From: Heterostelium multicystogenum
Taxonomy: Eukaryota; Evosea; Eumycetozoa; Acytosteliales; Acytosteliaceae
Direction: 5' to 3'
NCBI GenBank assembly: GCA_003667245.1
Contig: RCNN01000084.1
Span: forward strand, 43,220 to 107,219
Length of the DNA: 64,000 bases
The translations under genes and the position numbers were made by a program. Each line of letters starts with the position of its first letter. Position 1 is the first letter of the stretch. Positions 24,950-37,570 of this stretch are shown here, in pieces. The notes beneath the pieces are model-generated. The model was not told the DNA's origin and searched no databases. It saw only the letters and a list, made by a program, of their open reading frames with translations.

Positions 24950-25773
24950 ATGGCTTTATTCAACTTAGTAGATCAAGCCGCATCCTACGGTGCCTATCAC
25001 CATAATAATGTGTATGTTATTAAAGCACTGCTTGTTCAACCAAATCTTTATAGTGTGACTGAGTGGTAATGTCAGTGAAAGATTCACTCCTGAATGTCGT
25101 GCCCATTGAATAGATTGGATTGAGTGATGACGTCTGAATATCCTGCTAGTTGAACTTTAAATGACTAACTCGTCTAAATCATATTTAGAAATAAATTTAT
25201 CCATATTGTATTTGTACCAGCAATCTTATATACTGCATTTGTGATGCTTTCATTCGTGTCTGTACCACAGGCACTCCCATATTTACAACAATTGAATCAA
25301 ATCAGCCCATTGCTTCCAGTATCCATCACCACCCCAATCGCACTTTTAATCTCACTCTACTACTGTGTCCTTGATCTAAGAGTTGGTGTAAGTAATAATA
25401 ACTAAACCAATAATTTTGGTTTTGCATTTAAAAAACAAACCCTAAACATCTATTCCGGTTCCTTTAGTTTGTTGGATTGGTTTGGATCATGGCTGCCAAC
25501 TATTTGGCTGAATACACAATTTTACATATGCAAAATGCATTTATGTTTGCTTTGGCAGTTCATATCGCATCGTGGATCTTCCAATTCATTGGTCACGGTG
25601 TATTTGAGGGTCGTCGTCCAGCATTGCTTGACAATATCTTCCAAGTCTTCATTGCCCCATTTTTCGTCACTCTCGAGTGCATCTTCTTATTGGGTCTCAT
25701 GGGTAAGACTCAACTTGCTGTCGAGAAGCGTATCATTTCCAACATCGCCTCCATGTCAAAAAAGACTAAATAA
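24950..25773 (+). CDS. Mpo1/YGL010w-like (DUF962) membrane protein
   Basis: Three exons (24950-25011, 25189-25387, 25468-25773) join in frame to 188 residues. It begins [19 protein letters not shown], followed by [17 protein letters not shown], then TM segments and [20 protein letters not shown]. The conserved His residues (YHH-N, H in NKFIHI, HIASW, GH) are the family's Fe-binding histidines. In yeast, Mpo1 is an ER Fe(II)-dependent dioxygenase that alpha-oxidises 2-hydroxy fatty acids from phytosphingosine breakdown. The first intron (177 bp) is longer than most here. No frame break. Confidence 0.92.
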
Positions 25774-25947
25774 ATAATCCACAGTTAATTTGTCTATGAC
25801 CGATCAACATTGCCATCAAATTCAATAAAAAATGATTGATTTGCAACCCCCACTGATCAAATTGATCTTAAAATAGTGATTTATTTGCATTTTACAAATA
25901 TATATATATATATTGTTGTACTATTAAATCTAAACTTATTTAATAAT

Positions 25948-26903
25948 ATGAGTATCAATCTTGTTGAGTTGGTATCAGTTTGCTTGGAGCTTGCAGAGCA
26001 GTCTGGTGATATTATAAGAAATATTTATAGATCTGGATCTTTGGATATCAAGTTCAAGTAAGTGGCTCCTACTTTACTTTCGTTGCGTTAATATATGTAC
26101 AGCAACTCTAATGAGCTTATTCTAGAGATGTAGATGACCCTGTTACAATCGCCGATATCACTGTACAGAAACATATTGTTGCTGGTTTGAGAAGTCATTG
26201 GCCAGAGATTAGAATTATTGGTGAGGAAGAACTGCAAGTAGGCGATGCACCAAAGGTACCACCATCGCTTAGTCGACTGAGTTACGATCCAATTTCGGTG
26301 CCTCTCAATGAACTGATTGTGTTTATCGATCCACTTGACGCAACTCGTGAATTTACCCTTGGAAATGTACAGTGTGTGATGACTCTGATTGGAATTAGTC
26401 GTGCTGGATCGCCCATTGCCGGTGTAATTCACCAGCCATTTGTAGACGGTGCTGGAGATGCATGTGCCAACGCAGAGCAGTGGGTCGGACGTTCAGTCTA
26501 CGGAATTGTTGGTATCCCTGTAGTTGGAGTGCGCGATCGTCGCCAACCAGAGGACCGTGGAAAGATCATCCTCGCCACCACCGCTTCACACTACAACGAG
26601 AAGGTGGATCGTGCTGTCCAGCTCATCAAGCCTGACAAGGTAGTTCGTGCTGGTGGGGCAGGTTTTAAAGCCCTAATGGTCATTGAAGGACTTGCCGATG
26701 TCTATGTCTTCCCCACAGTCGGCTCGAAGCTTTGGGACATATGTGCACCTCACGCAATCCTTGCTGCCTGTGGTGGACATCTAACCGACCCAGCAGGAAA
26801 CAACCTCGACTACTCCGATCAAAAAATACAAAACAAGGATGGCATTGTCATATCCATGGGAAATCACCAACATTTCATTGATTTATTAAATGGCAAATCG
26901 TAA
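25948..26903 (+). CDS. bpnt1: 3'(2'),5'-bisphosphate nucleotidase (BPNT1-type, inositol monophosphatase superfamily)
   Basis: Exons 25948-26057 and 26126-26903 give 295 residues, close to the usual 308. Metal-site motifs in order: DPVTIADITVQKHI, IIGEEEL, FIDPLDATREF (DPLDGT consensus with Ala replacing Gly) and KLWDICAPHAILAACGG. RAGGAGFKALMVIEGLADVY also matches BPNT1. The enzyme would hydrolyse 3'-phosphoadenosine 5'-phosphate to AMP, protecting sulfation pathways and RNA nucleases; it is Mg-dependent and Li-sensitive in relatives. The DPLDG-to-DPLDA change is worth noting. No frame break. Confidence 0.93.
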
Positions 26904-27532
26904 TACAAATAATAATAACATAATGTGTTAAACGAACTATCAAGATTTAATTATTTATTAAAGAAATATAAAATCTACAAATAATAATAATATTAAAATT
27001 ATCTCATTGAAGCTCATTCAGTCCATATGTTTTAAAGATAGATACCAGATTATCTATATCATCTTTACTTTATTACTAATAATAAAATATTGAAATCTTT
27101 TTTGTTGTTTTTTTTAATTTATAATAAATACAACCCTTGTATATAAGCTGGTATCAAAATAAACATAGATTTTTTTGAATGGTGGGGTAATAATTTTACT
27201 ATAAGACACGGAAAAATAATAATAGTTTGTTGAATTACTTATTATCGTGTAATGTCAAAAAAATCAATGACTTCTTCATTTTAAAAATAAAATTTAAACA
27301 ATAATAAATATATTAACAATAATCAACCATTGTATAAATATATACATACTTATATATTCTATTCATATAATTTGTTGTTGTTGTTGTTGTTTAATATTGG
27401 GTTTAAACTAACTGATAATAAAATACAATACAATACAATAAATTCATTAAATTAAAAATAGATAAAATAAATAAAACTTAATTAAATTATTTTTATTTAT
27501 AAATATATATATTAAAGATCTATTATTGAAAT
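26904..27532. other. AT-rich intergenic region
   Basis: This lies between the nucleotidase gene and the F-box/LRR gene, with (TTG)n at 27371-27391 and a nearly pure A/T block just upstream of the ATG. No gene is seen. Confidence 0.55.
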
Positions 27533-30039
27533 ATGGTTAAAAATGAAGATGTTAAAAAAGAAGATCATACACTTAATAACAAAAATAGTAATAGTTTAAC
27601 AACTAATAATAATAATAATGATAATAATGATAGTACACAAAAATTAGTTAGATTACCTCCACCTTTACCACCTTCGAATAATAATAGTGGTAGCAATAAC
27701 ATTGCCAGTATACCTATTATAGTACAGCCACCACCCCCACAGCAGCATCAACAATATCATCAACAGTTTCAGCATTTAGATTTCAACAGTGATGGTGAAG
27801 TTGAAAAGATGAGAGATGGTCATGGTGATGGTGCCCGAACAAGACCAAGACGACCCTCCTCTCCCTTGGCATTTTTGAAGTCACTCTCGCCAAAACACAA
27901 AGATAAAGATAAAAAGAAAGAGAAACATCTAAAATCGCAGATGGAACAACTTTCAGTTTCACCGCCACGTGGAAGTTCCATGCACAACTACGTATACAAC
28001 CATGACAACAACACACCTTCAACATCCCAAATACCATGGTGTCTCCCATGGCCACCTCCATCAGCAACAATAATAACAATAGTATCAATTTAGTTACCAG
28101 CTTTGGTGGTGCTAGCAGCCTGAGTGGTAGTGCCAATAGCAGCGCATCCAGTTTGATGTCTAGCAATGCTGATAACAGATTCAACAGTTTGCCACACACC
28201 GTGATTTTGAAGATATTGAACTTCCTTGTCCAGAGTCGAATCGAAGGAGAAAAGTCAGAGATCAAGTTGGAGTATCGCTCTCCACCTCTGCCAAGCAGCA
28301 GACCTGGTCAGGAATCGTCTCTCTCCACAAGTGGACAACCACTCTCAACATCGCTGCAATCGAGCATGAACAACAACAACGTCACAAAAGTCAACCCCAA
28401 CCAGGATCTGCAGACAATGTCACTCGTTTGCAAGTACTGGGCAAAGGAGATAACCCCACAGGTCTTCCACCACTTCGTCGTTAAGTCTCCCAAGCATCTG
28501 AAGTCTCTGATTCGTCTCGTCTCCAAAGGTATCATTGAGGGTGGACGTCGTTTCAACTTTTACTATGTAGCTATGATTCTCGACAAATCATCATCGTTCC
28601 AAAAGTTCATCAATATCCTCAAACACACTATGCCCGATCGTCTTCCAGACAAGTTCTACAAAGCAACTTCTAAACCTATTATGACAAATGTATTCTCCAA
28701 ATCACTCTTCATATCATTCTTTGAAAATTGTTCTACAATGGAGTACTTTAGATTCTACCAGCGATGGGTATCACCAGACAATTTTGAGGAGATTGGTCAC
28801 GCTTTGCGCACAAATACCTCCATTACTCATATTTCTTTCAGAAATAACAATCTCGAAGATGAATTCGTTGTCGATATCATCCAGGCACTCCACGAAAACC
28901 AAACCATTCAAATACTCGACTTCCGTCTCAACAAGCTTGGTAACCAAACCGCTATCAGTCTTGCTGGGGCGCTCACAAAGAACAAAACTTTGACCTGTGT
29001 AGATCTGTTTTACAATTCTATTGGACCAGAGGGTGGTGTTGCCATTGCCAATTCTCTGCGAACCAATCGTACTCTGCGCAAGCTCTATCTTGGATGGAAC
29101 TATATCAACGGACAAACCGCCGCTATTTTGTCAGAGTCACTTAAAGTCAATAATGTTGTTGAGGTCATCTATCTTGATCGTATTGACGACAATTCTGGAT
29201 CTCTCCTCGCAGAGACACTTGCAACCAACACATCTGTTACCGAACTGAATCTGGCAGACAGTCAACTCAAGCATTTCACTGCCAAAGCATTGGGAAATTC
29301 ATTCAAGGTCAATAAATCATTGACCGATCTAAACTTTAGATGCAATCAGCTTGGTGCTGACATCAAGGACATTGCTCAGTCATTGGCGATCAATCACACT
29401 TTGACTCGAATCAATCTCTCTGACAATAGAATCAATGACTTGGCTGGTAAACTATTGGCACAATCACTCAAGGTCAACAAATCCATTGTATCACTATCGC
29501 TATCACTCAATCAACTCGGTAACAATTTTGGTCAAGAAATGGGAGCAGTATTACTGGAAAATAGCACTCTTAAAATGCTTGATGTGTCGAATAATCAAAT
29601 CGAATTTAGTGGTGCACAGCACATTGCCAACTCCCTTTCATGCAACAATACATTAAAATTGCTGAATCTCTGTCAAAATAGTTTGAGTTCAAAGTTTGGT
29701 CCGCTCATGGCTTACGCACTCACACAGAACAAATCACTGACACATCTCGAAATGGCATATGTTGGTGTCGGAAGTGCTGGATCTGTCGCTTTGGCAGAAG
29801 CTATCAAGGACAATCATTATCTGAGAAAGCTTAATCTCAGCGAGAATCATATCGACGACAAAGGTGCCATTGCTTTTGCCAATATACTCAAAACCAATCC
29901 AACTCTCCACGTACTTGACCTGAGTTACAACAACTTCACGTATCGCGTCAAGGAAATCTATGAAAAGATACAAGAGAACAACAGCGGCTTCCTCATCTCA
30001 ATATCCTCCGTACCTTTGCAATGGAAATTCCAACTTTAA
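27533..30039 (+). CDS. F-box-like protein with RNI-type leucine-rich repeats (one frame break)
   Basis: The first 170 residues are low complexity (poly-N, poly-P, poly-Q, a KHKDKDKKKEK basic patch). A one-base deletion in the CC run at about 28034 breaks the frame; the main frame continues MVSPMATSISNNNNNS. An F-box-like helix set follows (NSLPHTVILKILNFLVQS and SLVCKYWAKEITPQVFHHF). From about 28790 to the end are about 14 repeats of 28 residues of the ribonuclease-inhibitor class (for example LRKLYLGWNYINGQTAAILS and LKMLDVSNNQIEFSGAQHIA). F-box plus LRR suggests a substrate receptor of an SCF ubiquitin ligase; RNI repeats also occur in Rho/Ran regulators. The total is about 835 residues. 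Confidence 0.85.
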
Positions 30040-30067
30040 TAAAATACCATAGCCAATCATGATTGGA

Positions 30068-31684
30068 TTAGTTTATTATTTTTGAATCCCTCAATCTTTT
30101 AATTTCCAAATCTGATAGTCCTATACTTTCAAGAATCTCCTTAGTATGCTGACCAAGTGTAGGTGGAGGTGTATTGGAAGATATTGAGCTATGGAGATTG
30201 CTTTCGCTGAAATGAATTGGAGAACCTACTAGCTTGAGTTTATCGACCTCATAGACTTTAGGTGGCTGCTTATGTTGCTTCTTAGAATCAGGTTGTGGTT
30301 GGCTGTTAAGATCTAACTCCCAGACCAAGTTTCGATGTTGAATCTGGGGATGTGAAAAGACTTCGGAGAAGTTATTAATAGGGGAGGATGGTACGTTTGC
30401 TTTGCCAAGAAGATCAATCCATTCTTTAGTGGTCTTGGATACTGATTTAGCATTCAAGTGTTCCAAGAGCGCCTGTCTGTTTTGCACACGCTTAGGATTA
30501 CTTTCAAAATCAGGGTGCCCACTGATCGCTTTATCAACACCAAGAGTGTTACATAATGAGTGAAATTGTGAATCGTTACCAACTGCTACGACAAAGAATC
30601 CGTCTGACGATTTCAATGAGTCATAAGGCGAGATGCTTGGATGAGAATTACCAATTCTTTTTGGATTGTCCCCAGTTATGAGATAGTTTGCTGCTTGATT
30701 GGCAAGGAATGTAGCTTGAACATCGAGGAGACTAATATCTATATATTGACCACGATTTGTTTTGTTTCTCATATGTAGCGCAGCTTGAATAGCGATGTTT
30801 GCATACATTCCAGTCATCATATCGACAATTGCAATTCCACATTTCATTGGTTCCTTCTCTGTTCCAGTAATACTCATCAGTCCGCCCATTGCTTGAATGG
30901 CAAAGTCATATCCAGGTAGATTTGCACACGGACCATCTTGTCCAAATCCAGTAATCGAACAATATACAATTCCTTAATAATAGCAATAATGATTATAATG
31001 GTTATTGGTTATGAATGCATTCATGTATAGTAGTGGTTGCACAACATTCACATACTTGGGTTGATAGATGATATTGTTTTGTAATCTAAATTATATTTTT
31101 CTAAACCTCCAACTTTAAAGTTTTCCAAGAGTACATCACATTCTTTAGCCAGTTCATATATTATCTATATATGTATGGGTGTATATAAGGTAAGATTAAG
31201 GTGTCTTGTCTCTACACTCAATGAATTCATTCATGATGAAGCTTACCTTTTGACCTTCAGGTTTAGAGAAGTCGAGTGCAATGGATTTTTTGTTTCTATT
31301 TGTACAGCTAAAGTATGCTGTATTTATATTACCTTTTGGATCCTATACATATCGAAATGCACGATGATATAATGTTATATAAACAATGTATCAATCTATA
31401 ATGTCATTCAAACATTAGGTAAATACCTTATAAAAAGGTGGACCCCATTGTCTTGTATCATCACCCTGTATCGATTCTACTTTAATGACATCGGCACCAA
31501 GATCACCAAGAATCTGCGAAGACCATGGACCAGCCAAGACGCGACTTAAATCTAAAACTTTGAATCCTTCAAGTGGTTTGGTGATTGTACTGGCAGCTCC
31601 ACCACTAAAGTTTCGTTTACTTATGAGTAGTGCAAATGTAGAAGTTAAACTCTTTCGATTTACACCTTTAACAAAACCTATCAT
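30068..31684 (-). CDS. sugct: class III CoA-transferase, SUGCT (C7orf10)-like
   Basis: Four exons (31684-31427, 31342-31247, 31164-31056, 30972-30068) join without breaks to 455 residues. The N-terminus ([19 protein letters not shown]) looks mitochondrial. Family motifs are [74 protein letters not shown] and the catalytic aspartate in [15 protein letters not shown] moves CoA from succinyl-CoA to glutarate or related dicarboxylic acids in mitochondria. The order NRNKKSIA plus mitochondrial presequence favours SUGCT over alpha-methylacyl-CoA racemase or formyl-CoA transferase. Confidence 0.93.
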
Positions 31685-32069
31685 TCTTATTACTCACTAG
31701 AATTCAAACTAATATATCACAATGCAACCATTTTTGGTTTTGATTTGAAAAACTAAAATCAACCAGTCGAGTCGCCCAATTAATTATTTTCACCCCCTCA
31801 AACCCAATCACTAGTGGATTCATTGTGGCCCATAGTGCTTGATCCTTACCCAGAATCAAGAATTTATTCTTCTTTATATTTATAGTGTTCAAATGAGAAA
31901 AGATCAGAGTAGAACGTGATGGAACAAAACATTATATATTTATCCATTTCTTCATGTTTGGTGAAAGTTCGATGTTACACAGAGAATAGTCATTCGAATT
32001 AAGTCTTTTGGTGGTTTAATATAAATAGATTGATAAATTTTATACTTTATTATTGATTAAATAATAAGC
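31685..32069. other. intergenic region
   Basis: This lies between the CoA-transferase start and the stop of the four-TM gene. It is mixed AT-rich sequence; a 62-codon minus-strand ORF at 31704-31892 has no recognisable features. Confidence 0.5.
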
Positions 32070-32853
32070 TATAATAAATATTTTCTTTCTCTGGAGTTCA
32101 TATCATCTAGTTTATCAGTGAATGTTGAAAATAGCATAGATAGAATTGTGGATATAAAGGTAAGTCCTGTGGTGATACAAATAATGATCCAACCGGTTGT
32201 GGGGTGCCAAACTATGTAGTTTATTGTTTCCAAAAAAATGATAATGATGTTCTTCATCACATATAGCATCTAGAGTACTTCCACTTCCATCATTCGGGTA
32301 GATACTTCCATTTTCTAGACAATCTTTTTTCAAATTCGTTGGCAAACCAACGAAAACAAATGTCGCAATGAAGCACATGAAACAAACTGACTATGATTCT
32401 ATGAGTTAATATAAACGGTTTTGGAATGATTATTGATAAATATTTAATACCATTGGTGAATATTTTGTAATTTGAAGAAAAACTCTTTTGGTTTGGAATC
32501 TTTCATGAAAAATAGAGAGTGTTACCATTACCATGCTTATTATCAAAAAGAACCATGCAATAAAAGAAAAAAGAGAAGGAAGCCACATATAGTTTGTAGG
32601 CAAATTCATTTGTTTTGGTGTCCCATTCTTGGTGGTAGGTCACTCCATCAGTAATATTTTTGATTCCATCAAATTTGTAGTATAATTGTTGTCCAGTTGA
32701 TTTCTCTTTAAAAGTCCACCAATATGCTAAAATATTAATTAATATATAGTATATTAAGATATTTCATTCATGCTTACTTGAAAATGATACAATAAGAAGT
32801 AAAAATGAAATAACCAATGTAATTAAAATTGTAATATTAATTTTTTGTTCCAT
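32070..32853 (-). CDS. predicted four-TM membrane protein, frame breaks
   Basis: The ATG at 32853-32851 starts MEQKINITILITLVISFLLL (TM1). After a short intron (about 32777-32727) comes an extracellular-looking loop beginning YWWTFKEKSTGQQLYYKFDG. TM2 (SFIAWFFLIISMVMVTLSIF) appears after a one-base shift near 32580, TM3 in SVCFMCFIATFVFVGLP with a Cys-containing loop (CLENGSIYP..AICDEEHHY), and TM4 in GWIIICITTGLTFISTILSM, followed by FTDKLDDMNSRERKYLL. A shift near 32240 is also needed. Four helices with a W-W after TM1 and a Cys loop before TM4 recall claudin/tetraspanin-like folds, but I cannot name a family. Confidence 0.65.
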
Positions 32854-34708
32854 ATTTGATTAGATTCGAATCTAGTTTTTCCTGTTTTCCGTTTGTTTCT
32901 GGGTCAAATTGGTTAAATAAGAAGATTTCAAAGTTTAAATTTATAAAGTTTGAATGTTGGTGGTAATCATTTTTGACATTTTTATATAAATTAATTATGA
33001 TTATTTTTGCAAAAAAAACAAAAATAATCAAAGGTTCTAATAGAACCACTTATATGGAATATTGACCAGGACCGAATGAAAGAAATTTACAATTAGATTT
33101 CATTGAGAATCAAGATTACTTAAATAGGTTAAGATAGAGATATAATTTATAAATTCAAAGATCAGAAAGAAAGCAATAAATAAAATATCTCTATATATTA
33201 GATGTCAAAGATAATATTTTAAAATGAATGAATCAATGGATGAGTGACTTAACCTAGAAGGGAAATTCATTACTTCCTCAACTTCAAATTATTAAATTGA
33301 ATGGGAAAAATATGAGTTAAAATATATTAGAGTGATGAACTTCAGTATATGCTTCAATATACAATTCACTAGAAAAATAAATAAAACTGATATATTAATA
33401 GATTGTTGAATTTCATTAATGTATAGTTGTAATTGTTATATTATACAATACATTATAAATATTCATATTGAAAAATGATAATCAATCAATAACTTAAATT
33501 AAATAATTTGGTAATTATAAATGAAATTAAACTTCAGTAAAGTTTTTAATACAAGATATAAAAGAACATAAATATAAAACTTGATAAATGACATATGAAA
33601 ACTAATAAGTTTCTAATTGATACTTCAATAATAATGGATCAACTATGACTGTTAAAAAGACATTGTTTCATTTTTTATTCAAGAATTTATTATTATTAAT
33701 ATTCTTAATAATAAAATCTAGTGGCAGACTTGAAAACAATTCCATTTGGGCACTGAATAGTAACATAAATTCATCCAGCGCAAAAATGAAATCAACAACC
33801 TAAGCTTAAGTAACGTAAAACATACATCTATAGAAATTTATTTCAGGATCTAATTATTTAAACAAGGTATTAGATATTATTAATGATGATAACCTTAAAA
33901 ATAACTTACTCTCCCAGAAAAAAACTTTGGATATGATCATAGTGAAATCAAATTAATAAAAAAGTTTTAACTTTTATAGTTGTGATATCATTTTTGCACT
34001 GGATGTATTTATAAAATAATATATATATTTATTTATATATAAATATTTATATATTTATATTTGTTGTAATAATATATTTACAATGAATGATGAAACTGCA
34101 GTTGAATCATAATTTATGTTTTTATTGATTGTAAATAAGATGAATGAGTTTTTAAAATATTTGTGTGAGTTTAATTTGAATTGAGTGGTTAATCTATTTT
34201 GATTGTAGACAGCAACTTAGTTTAACTACCAAATTTAAACAGGTGAATCCTATTATTAGTCTTTTTGTTTTTTGTAATCATCTGAGTTTGTGTGTTTATT
34301 GGTTTGTTTGAACTGGACATTGATGTATCTGATCTTAAACTCTATCTAAAGAACTTTGTGATAAACATTGCCATCTGAGGAGCAGAAGAATAATGGTTAA
34401 ATTTTAAAGAAAACGGTGAATCTGAGAACTGAACATCAACCTATCAATCTAAACCCCAGCAATTCTCCAATCCATTAATAAAAAAAAAAGTAGAGGTAAC
34501 CCATAAAGAAATAAATATTACAAAATACATCACAGGTGATTTAAATGAGTTGTAGGATAGATTCTTTACAATAATGAACACCATAATAGATAGGTCTCAA
34601 AATAAATTCAAAAATCTGGTTGAGAACCTTTTTCTTTAATATGATGCTTATACTAACAAATTAAAGAGACAATACATTTTTTTTTGTGGAAAAGTAATTA
34701 ATGATTCT
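32854..34708. other. gene-free interval (about 1.85 kb)
   Basis: This is very AT-rich DNA between the four-TM gene start and the stop of the bHLH gene. Only tiny ORFs are present. One match to the dictyostelid upstream element of small RNA genes lies at 34498-34506 (separate entry). Confidence 0.5.
34498..34506 (+). promoter_or_regulatory. DUSE-like box (small non-coding RNA promoter element), tentative
   Basis: AACCCATAA fits the consensus AWCCCAYAA described upstream of D. discoideum snRNA and other small RNA genes. About 65-130 bp downstream is a short stretch with an imperfect hairpin (GGTCTCAA .. TTGAGAACC, 34594-34629) ending in a T-run. A nine-base degenerate match can occur by chance in 64 kb. 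Confidence 0.2.
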
Positions 34709-35543
34709 TTAATGATGATGGAATTGGCTCCAGCTATTGTATGAATAAGTGTGGAGACTTTCTGGATTGTATAAACTATGCGGGTGAAATGTGTCAAAGT
34801 ATTGAATTGAATTGGAATTGGAATTCCTTGAATTAGAATGTGATTTTGGAAAATATGATTCATAATATTGCTGTTGATGATGCTGATGATGTTGTTGTGG
34901 GGGAGTGCACACACCTAAATCAGCTAACATCAGCAATAGTGAGGGTAATGTGTGATTGTTTCCTTTGTGTGAGGGATGACTTTGGCATGATGTAATATCT
35001 TCTCTGCAATTTGGCGATGACCAATCCATGGTATTGTCTTGTAATTGGCTATTGGGAAGCTTTTGTTGAGAAACCTGAACATTTAAGTTATTACTGTTTG
35101 CTTTGAATTCACTGATGAGCTCTATTGCTTTTGTCAATATATTTGCCGTGGTTGGCTTTTTGTTGTTGGGAGTGGTATTGAATTCCACCAGACTGGCCAA
35201 CTGGGACATCAGACTCTTTCTCTTTTCTCTTCCTCTTCTTTCACTGGCACAGTGGTTCTCTCTTTCTCTCTTTGATTTCTCATAGCTAAAGTATTAATAA
35301 CATCGTTAATATAACAGATCAATCTAATCTAATCAAATCAAATAATAATTACTTTTTAAGTTTCTTTGGTGATTCACAAGTAGGTGGCGGAGATGTCTTT
35401 GACACCTTGGTTGCATTATCCTCAAAGGTACTTGCATTCCCATTGTCATTGAAATTAGAGTCATGGGTCAGTCTCCTATTCTTGGATTGTCTGATCTTAC
35501 TGTGAGTTGTAGTTGTTGTGGAAGCAGCAGATTTCTTTGCCAT
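34709..35543 (-). CDS. basic helix-loop-helix transcription factor
   Basis: Two exons (35543-35353 and 35285-34709) with a 67-bp intron give 255 residues. The first exon has a Lys/Ser/Thr-rich N-terminus (MAKKSAAS..SKIRQSKNRR). The bHLH spans about residues 74-125: basic region NHCASERRGREKRKSLMSQL, helix 1 SQLASLVEF, loop NTTPNNKKPTTA, helix 2 NILTKAIELISEF. The Glu and Arg that read the E-box half-site (S-E-R-R) are present. The rest is Q/H/S/N-rich, typical of a dictyostelid activation-type tail. Nuclear, DNA-binding, probably a dimer. No frame breaks. Confidence 0.85.
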
Positions 35544-36124
35544 GATTGTAAAGAAGAATAAAGAATATAATATGATAACTATATGTACTGCTGATCAGTG
35601 AATAATAAACAATTGTGCAATGAAAGAGCATGTGAATTCTAGACTATTTATAATGCATTCTATTGTTTTAAAAAGGTATGTTGTTCCATTTAATTCAGCT
35701 TGCTCACCATCATCATCACCAATTGTTGGTTATAGATAGACATTTGATTGACAATGATCAATTTAGTAATTAACTGAATTAACATTCAATATCAACTTGT
35801 CAATAGAAAACTTAACACTTATTAAATATCTAAATTGAGTGATTGACAAATTTGGATTTGTTATTTAAATCAATCATTACTTAACCAAATAAGGATTTGC
35901 AGTAAATAATTCTGCAAATATATCAAACAACTCAAAAATAGCATTTTGAATAAACCCGCATGCAATTGAATAATCGGTGTGGGGGGTTTATGATTTATGT
36001 TTTTTTTTTAATGTTTTTTTTGATGGGTATAGTCTGAGTCTTTGCCCCAAGGTCTGTTGTGTGGTAGCAGTAAATAGAATGTCTTTTGGTTGTTGAGAAA
36101 CATTTAATTTAATTTGTGTTGGTG
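35544..36124. other. divergent intergenic region
   Basis: This separates the bHLH gene (minus) from the saposin gene (plus). AT-rich with a T-run at 36000-36020. No further gene is seen. Confidence 0.55.
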
Positions 36125-37364
36125 ATGGAGAGTAATAATAGAAAGAGATATAGTTGTATTAGTACTACCAGTGCAGTGTTATTGCTTTGCATGATGGCTA
36201 TCATGAGTTGCAAACTCAATGGTATCAGCAGCATCAAAAGGAGCAGACAAGACAAGCACCAGCAGCAACAATAACAATGCTGATTTGTGCAAGTTCATGG
36301 TTGGATTTATTGAATCTTATGAAAAGTCACAGGAAGTGCTTGGAAAATCAATTGAGAACTCTCAGGTTCAAACAGAGCTCCTCGAAGTATGCAATTTCAT
36401 GCAAGATGAATTGTCGGAGCTCTGCTACGATATCGTATCATTTGATGACTTCTCAATCATCAATGATGTCTTGGTTACTAGGCTATCGGCCAATGACATT
36501 TGTAAATCCTATATAAAACAAGAGCAACCACAGCAACCACAAGAAAAACCAAAGAATCAAAAAAAGAAACAGGTGGCTGTTGTAAATAGATTGGGTACTG
36601 ATAAATTGGAATGCAATCTTTGTAACTATTTAGTCAGTCAAATAGAAGGATACATCGAGAAGAACCAGACTGTCGATGAGATCATCGATGCTTTGGAACA
36701 GAGTTGTAATATTCTTGGCTCAATGTCAACTGATTGCAAAACCATTGTCGCAACCTATATGCCAGAAGCCATCAGGAGAATCATAAACAAAGAGAGTCCA
36801 GATGTAGTTTGTACTGAAATTGGTATTTGTACACCATCGACAACAACCACAACTACACAGTCAACAAGCTCAACCACAGGTGGCAGCTCACCAAATCTTG
36901 GCAGTAGATCTGGATTCCAATGTGTTTCCTGCGAATATCTGGCAGGCCAAATTGTCGCCTACATCAAGGATAATCAGAGTGTTCCCACTATCATTGCCGA
37001 ACTCAATAATGATTGCCAGGTTTTCAAAGATCCATCGTGGGTCCAAACCTGCCAAAAAGTGGTCGCAGACAATGGACAACAATTGATCAAAGATGTCAGA
37101 ACTTCCAACAGTCCAACCGAAGCATGCAACATGGTTGGAATATGCGGCGGATCATCATCGTCCTCCTCCTCCTCTGCCGGAAGATTAGCATCATCTTCTT
37201 CCTCTGGCAACACAGGAGGCAGCAGTTCCTCTGGAAATGATGGTTACACCTCCAGCGGCAACAGTGGAACCTCTGGCAACGATGACTACACATCTAGCGG
37301 CAACAGTGGTTACACTGGAAGTGACAGTGGAAGTGGCTACGCATATCGCATGACCATCAACTAG
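36125..37364 (+). CDS. secreted protein with three saposin B domains and Ser/Gly-rich tail (one frame break)
   Basis: The ATG at 36125 starts MESNNRKRYSC with a signal peptide core SAVLLLCMMAIMSC. A one-base shift near 36220 leads to the long frame. Domain 1 (about 36280-36515) starts ADLCKFMVGF; domain 2 (36605-36830) has the full pattern CNLC..SC..DC..C..C ending EIGIC; domain 3 (36915-37145) has CVSC..DC..TC..C..C ending MVGIC. The tail has repeated TSSGNSG units and ends in RMTIN. Saposins activate lysosomal lipid hydrolysis or, in amoebae, form antibacterial amoebapore-like proteins; the sequence cannot tell which. Confidence 0.85.
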
Positions 37365-37570
37365 ATCTAGCCATACCCAATCGAATCGCTATCGAATACT
37401 CCACTCCTCCCTTCACTCCAAAAACAAAACTTAAAAACTACGACGAGAACCGATCGAAATCTTCACCACTCAAAACGACACACGATCTTCGTGATCTTCT
37501 CCAATGTTTAATAAATCTTATAGTACTATAACTACTACTGCATTTATCTACTTAGTCTGCTCATCATATT

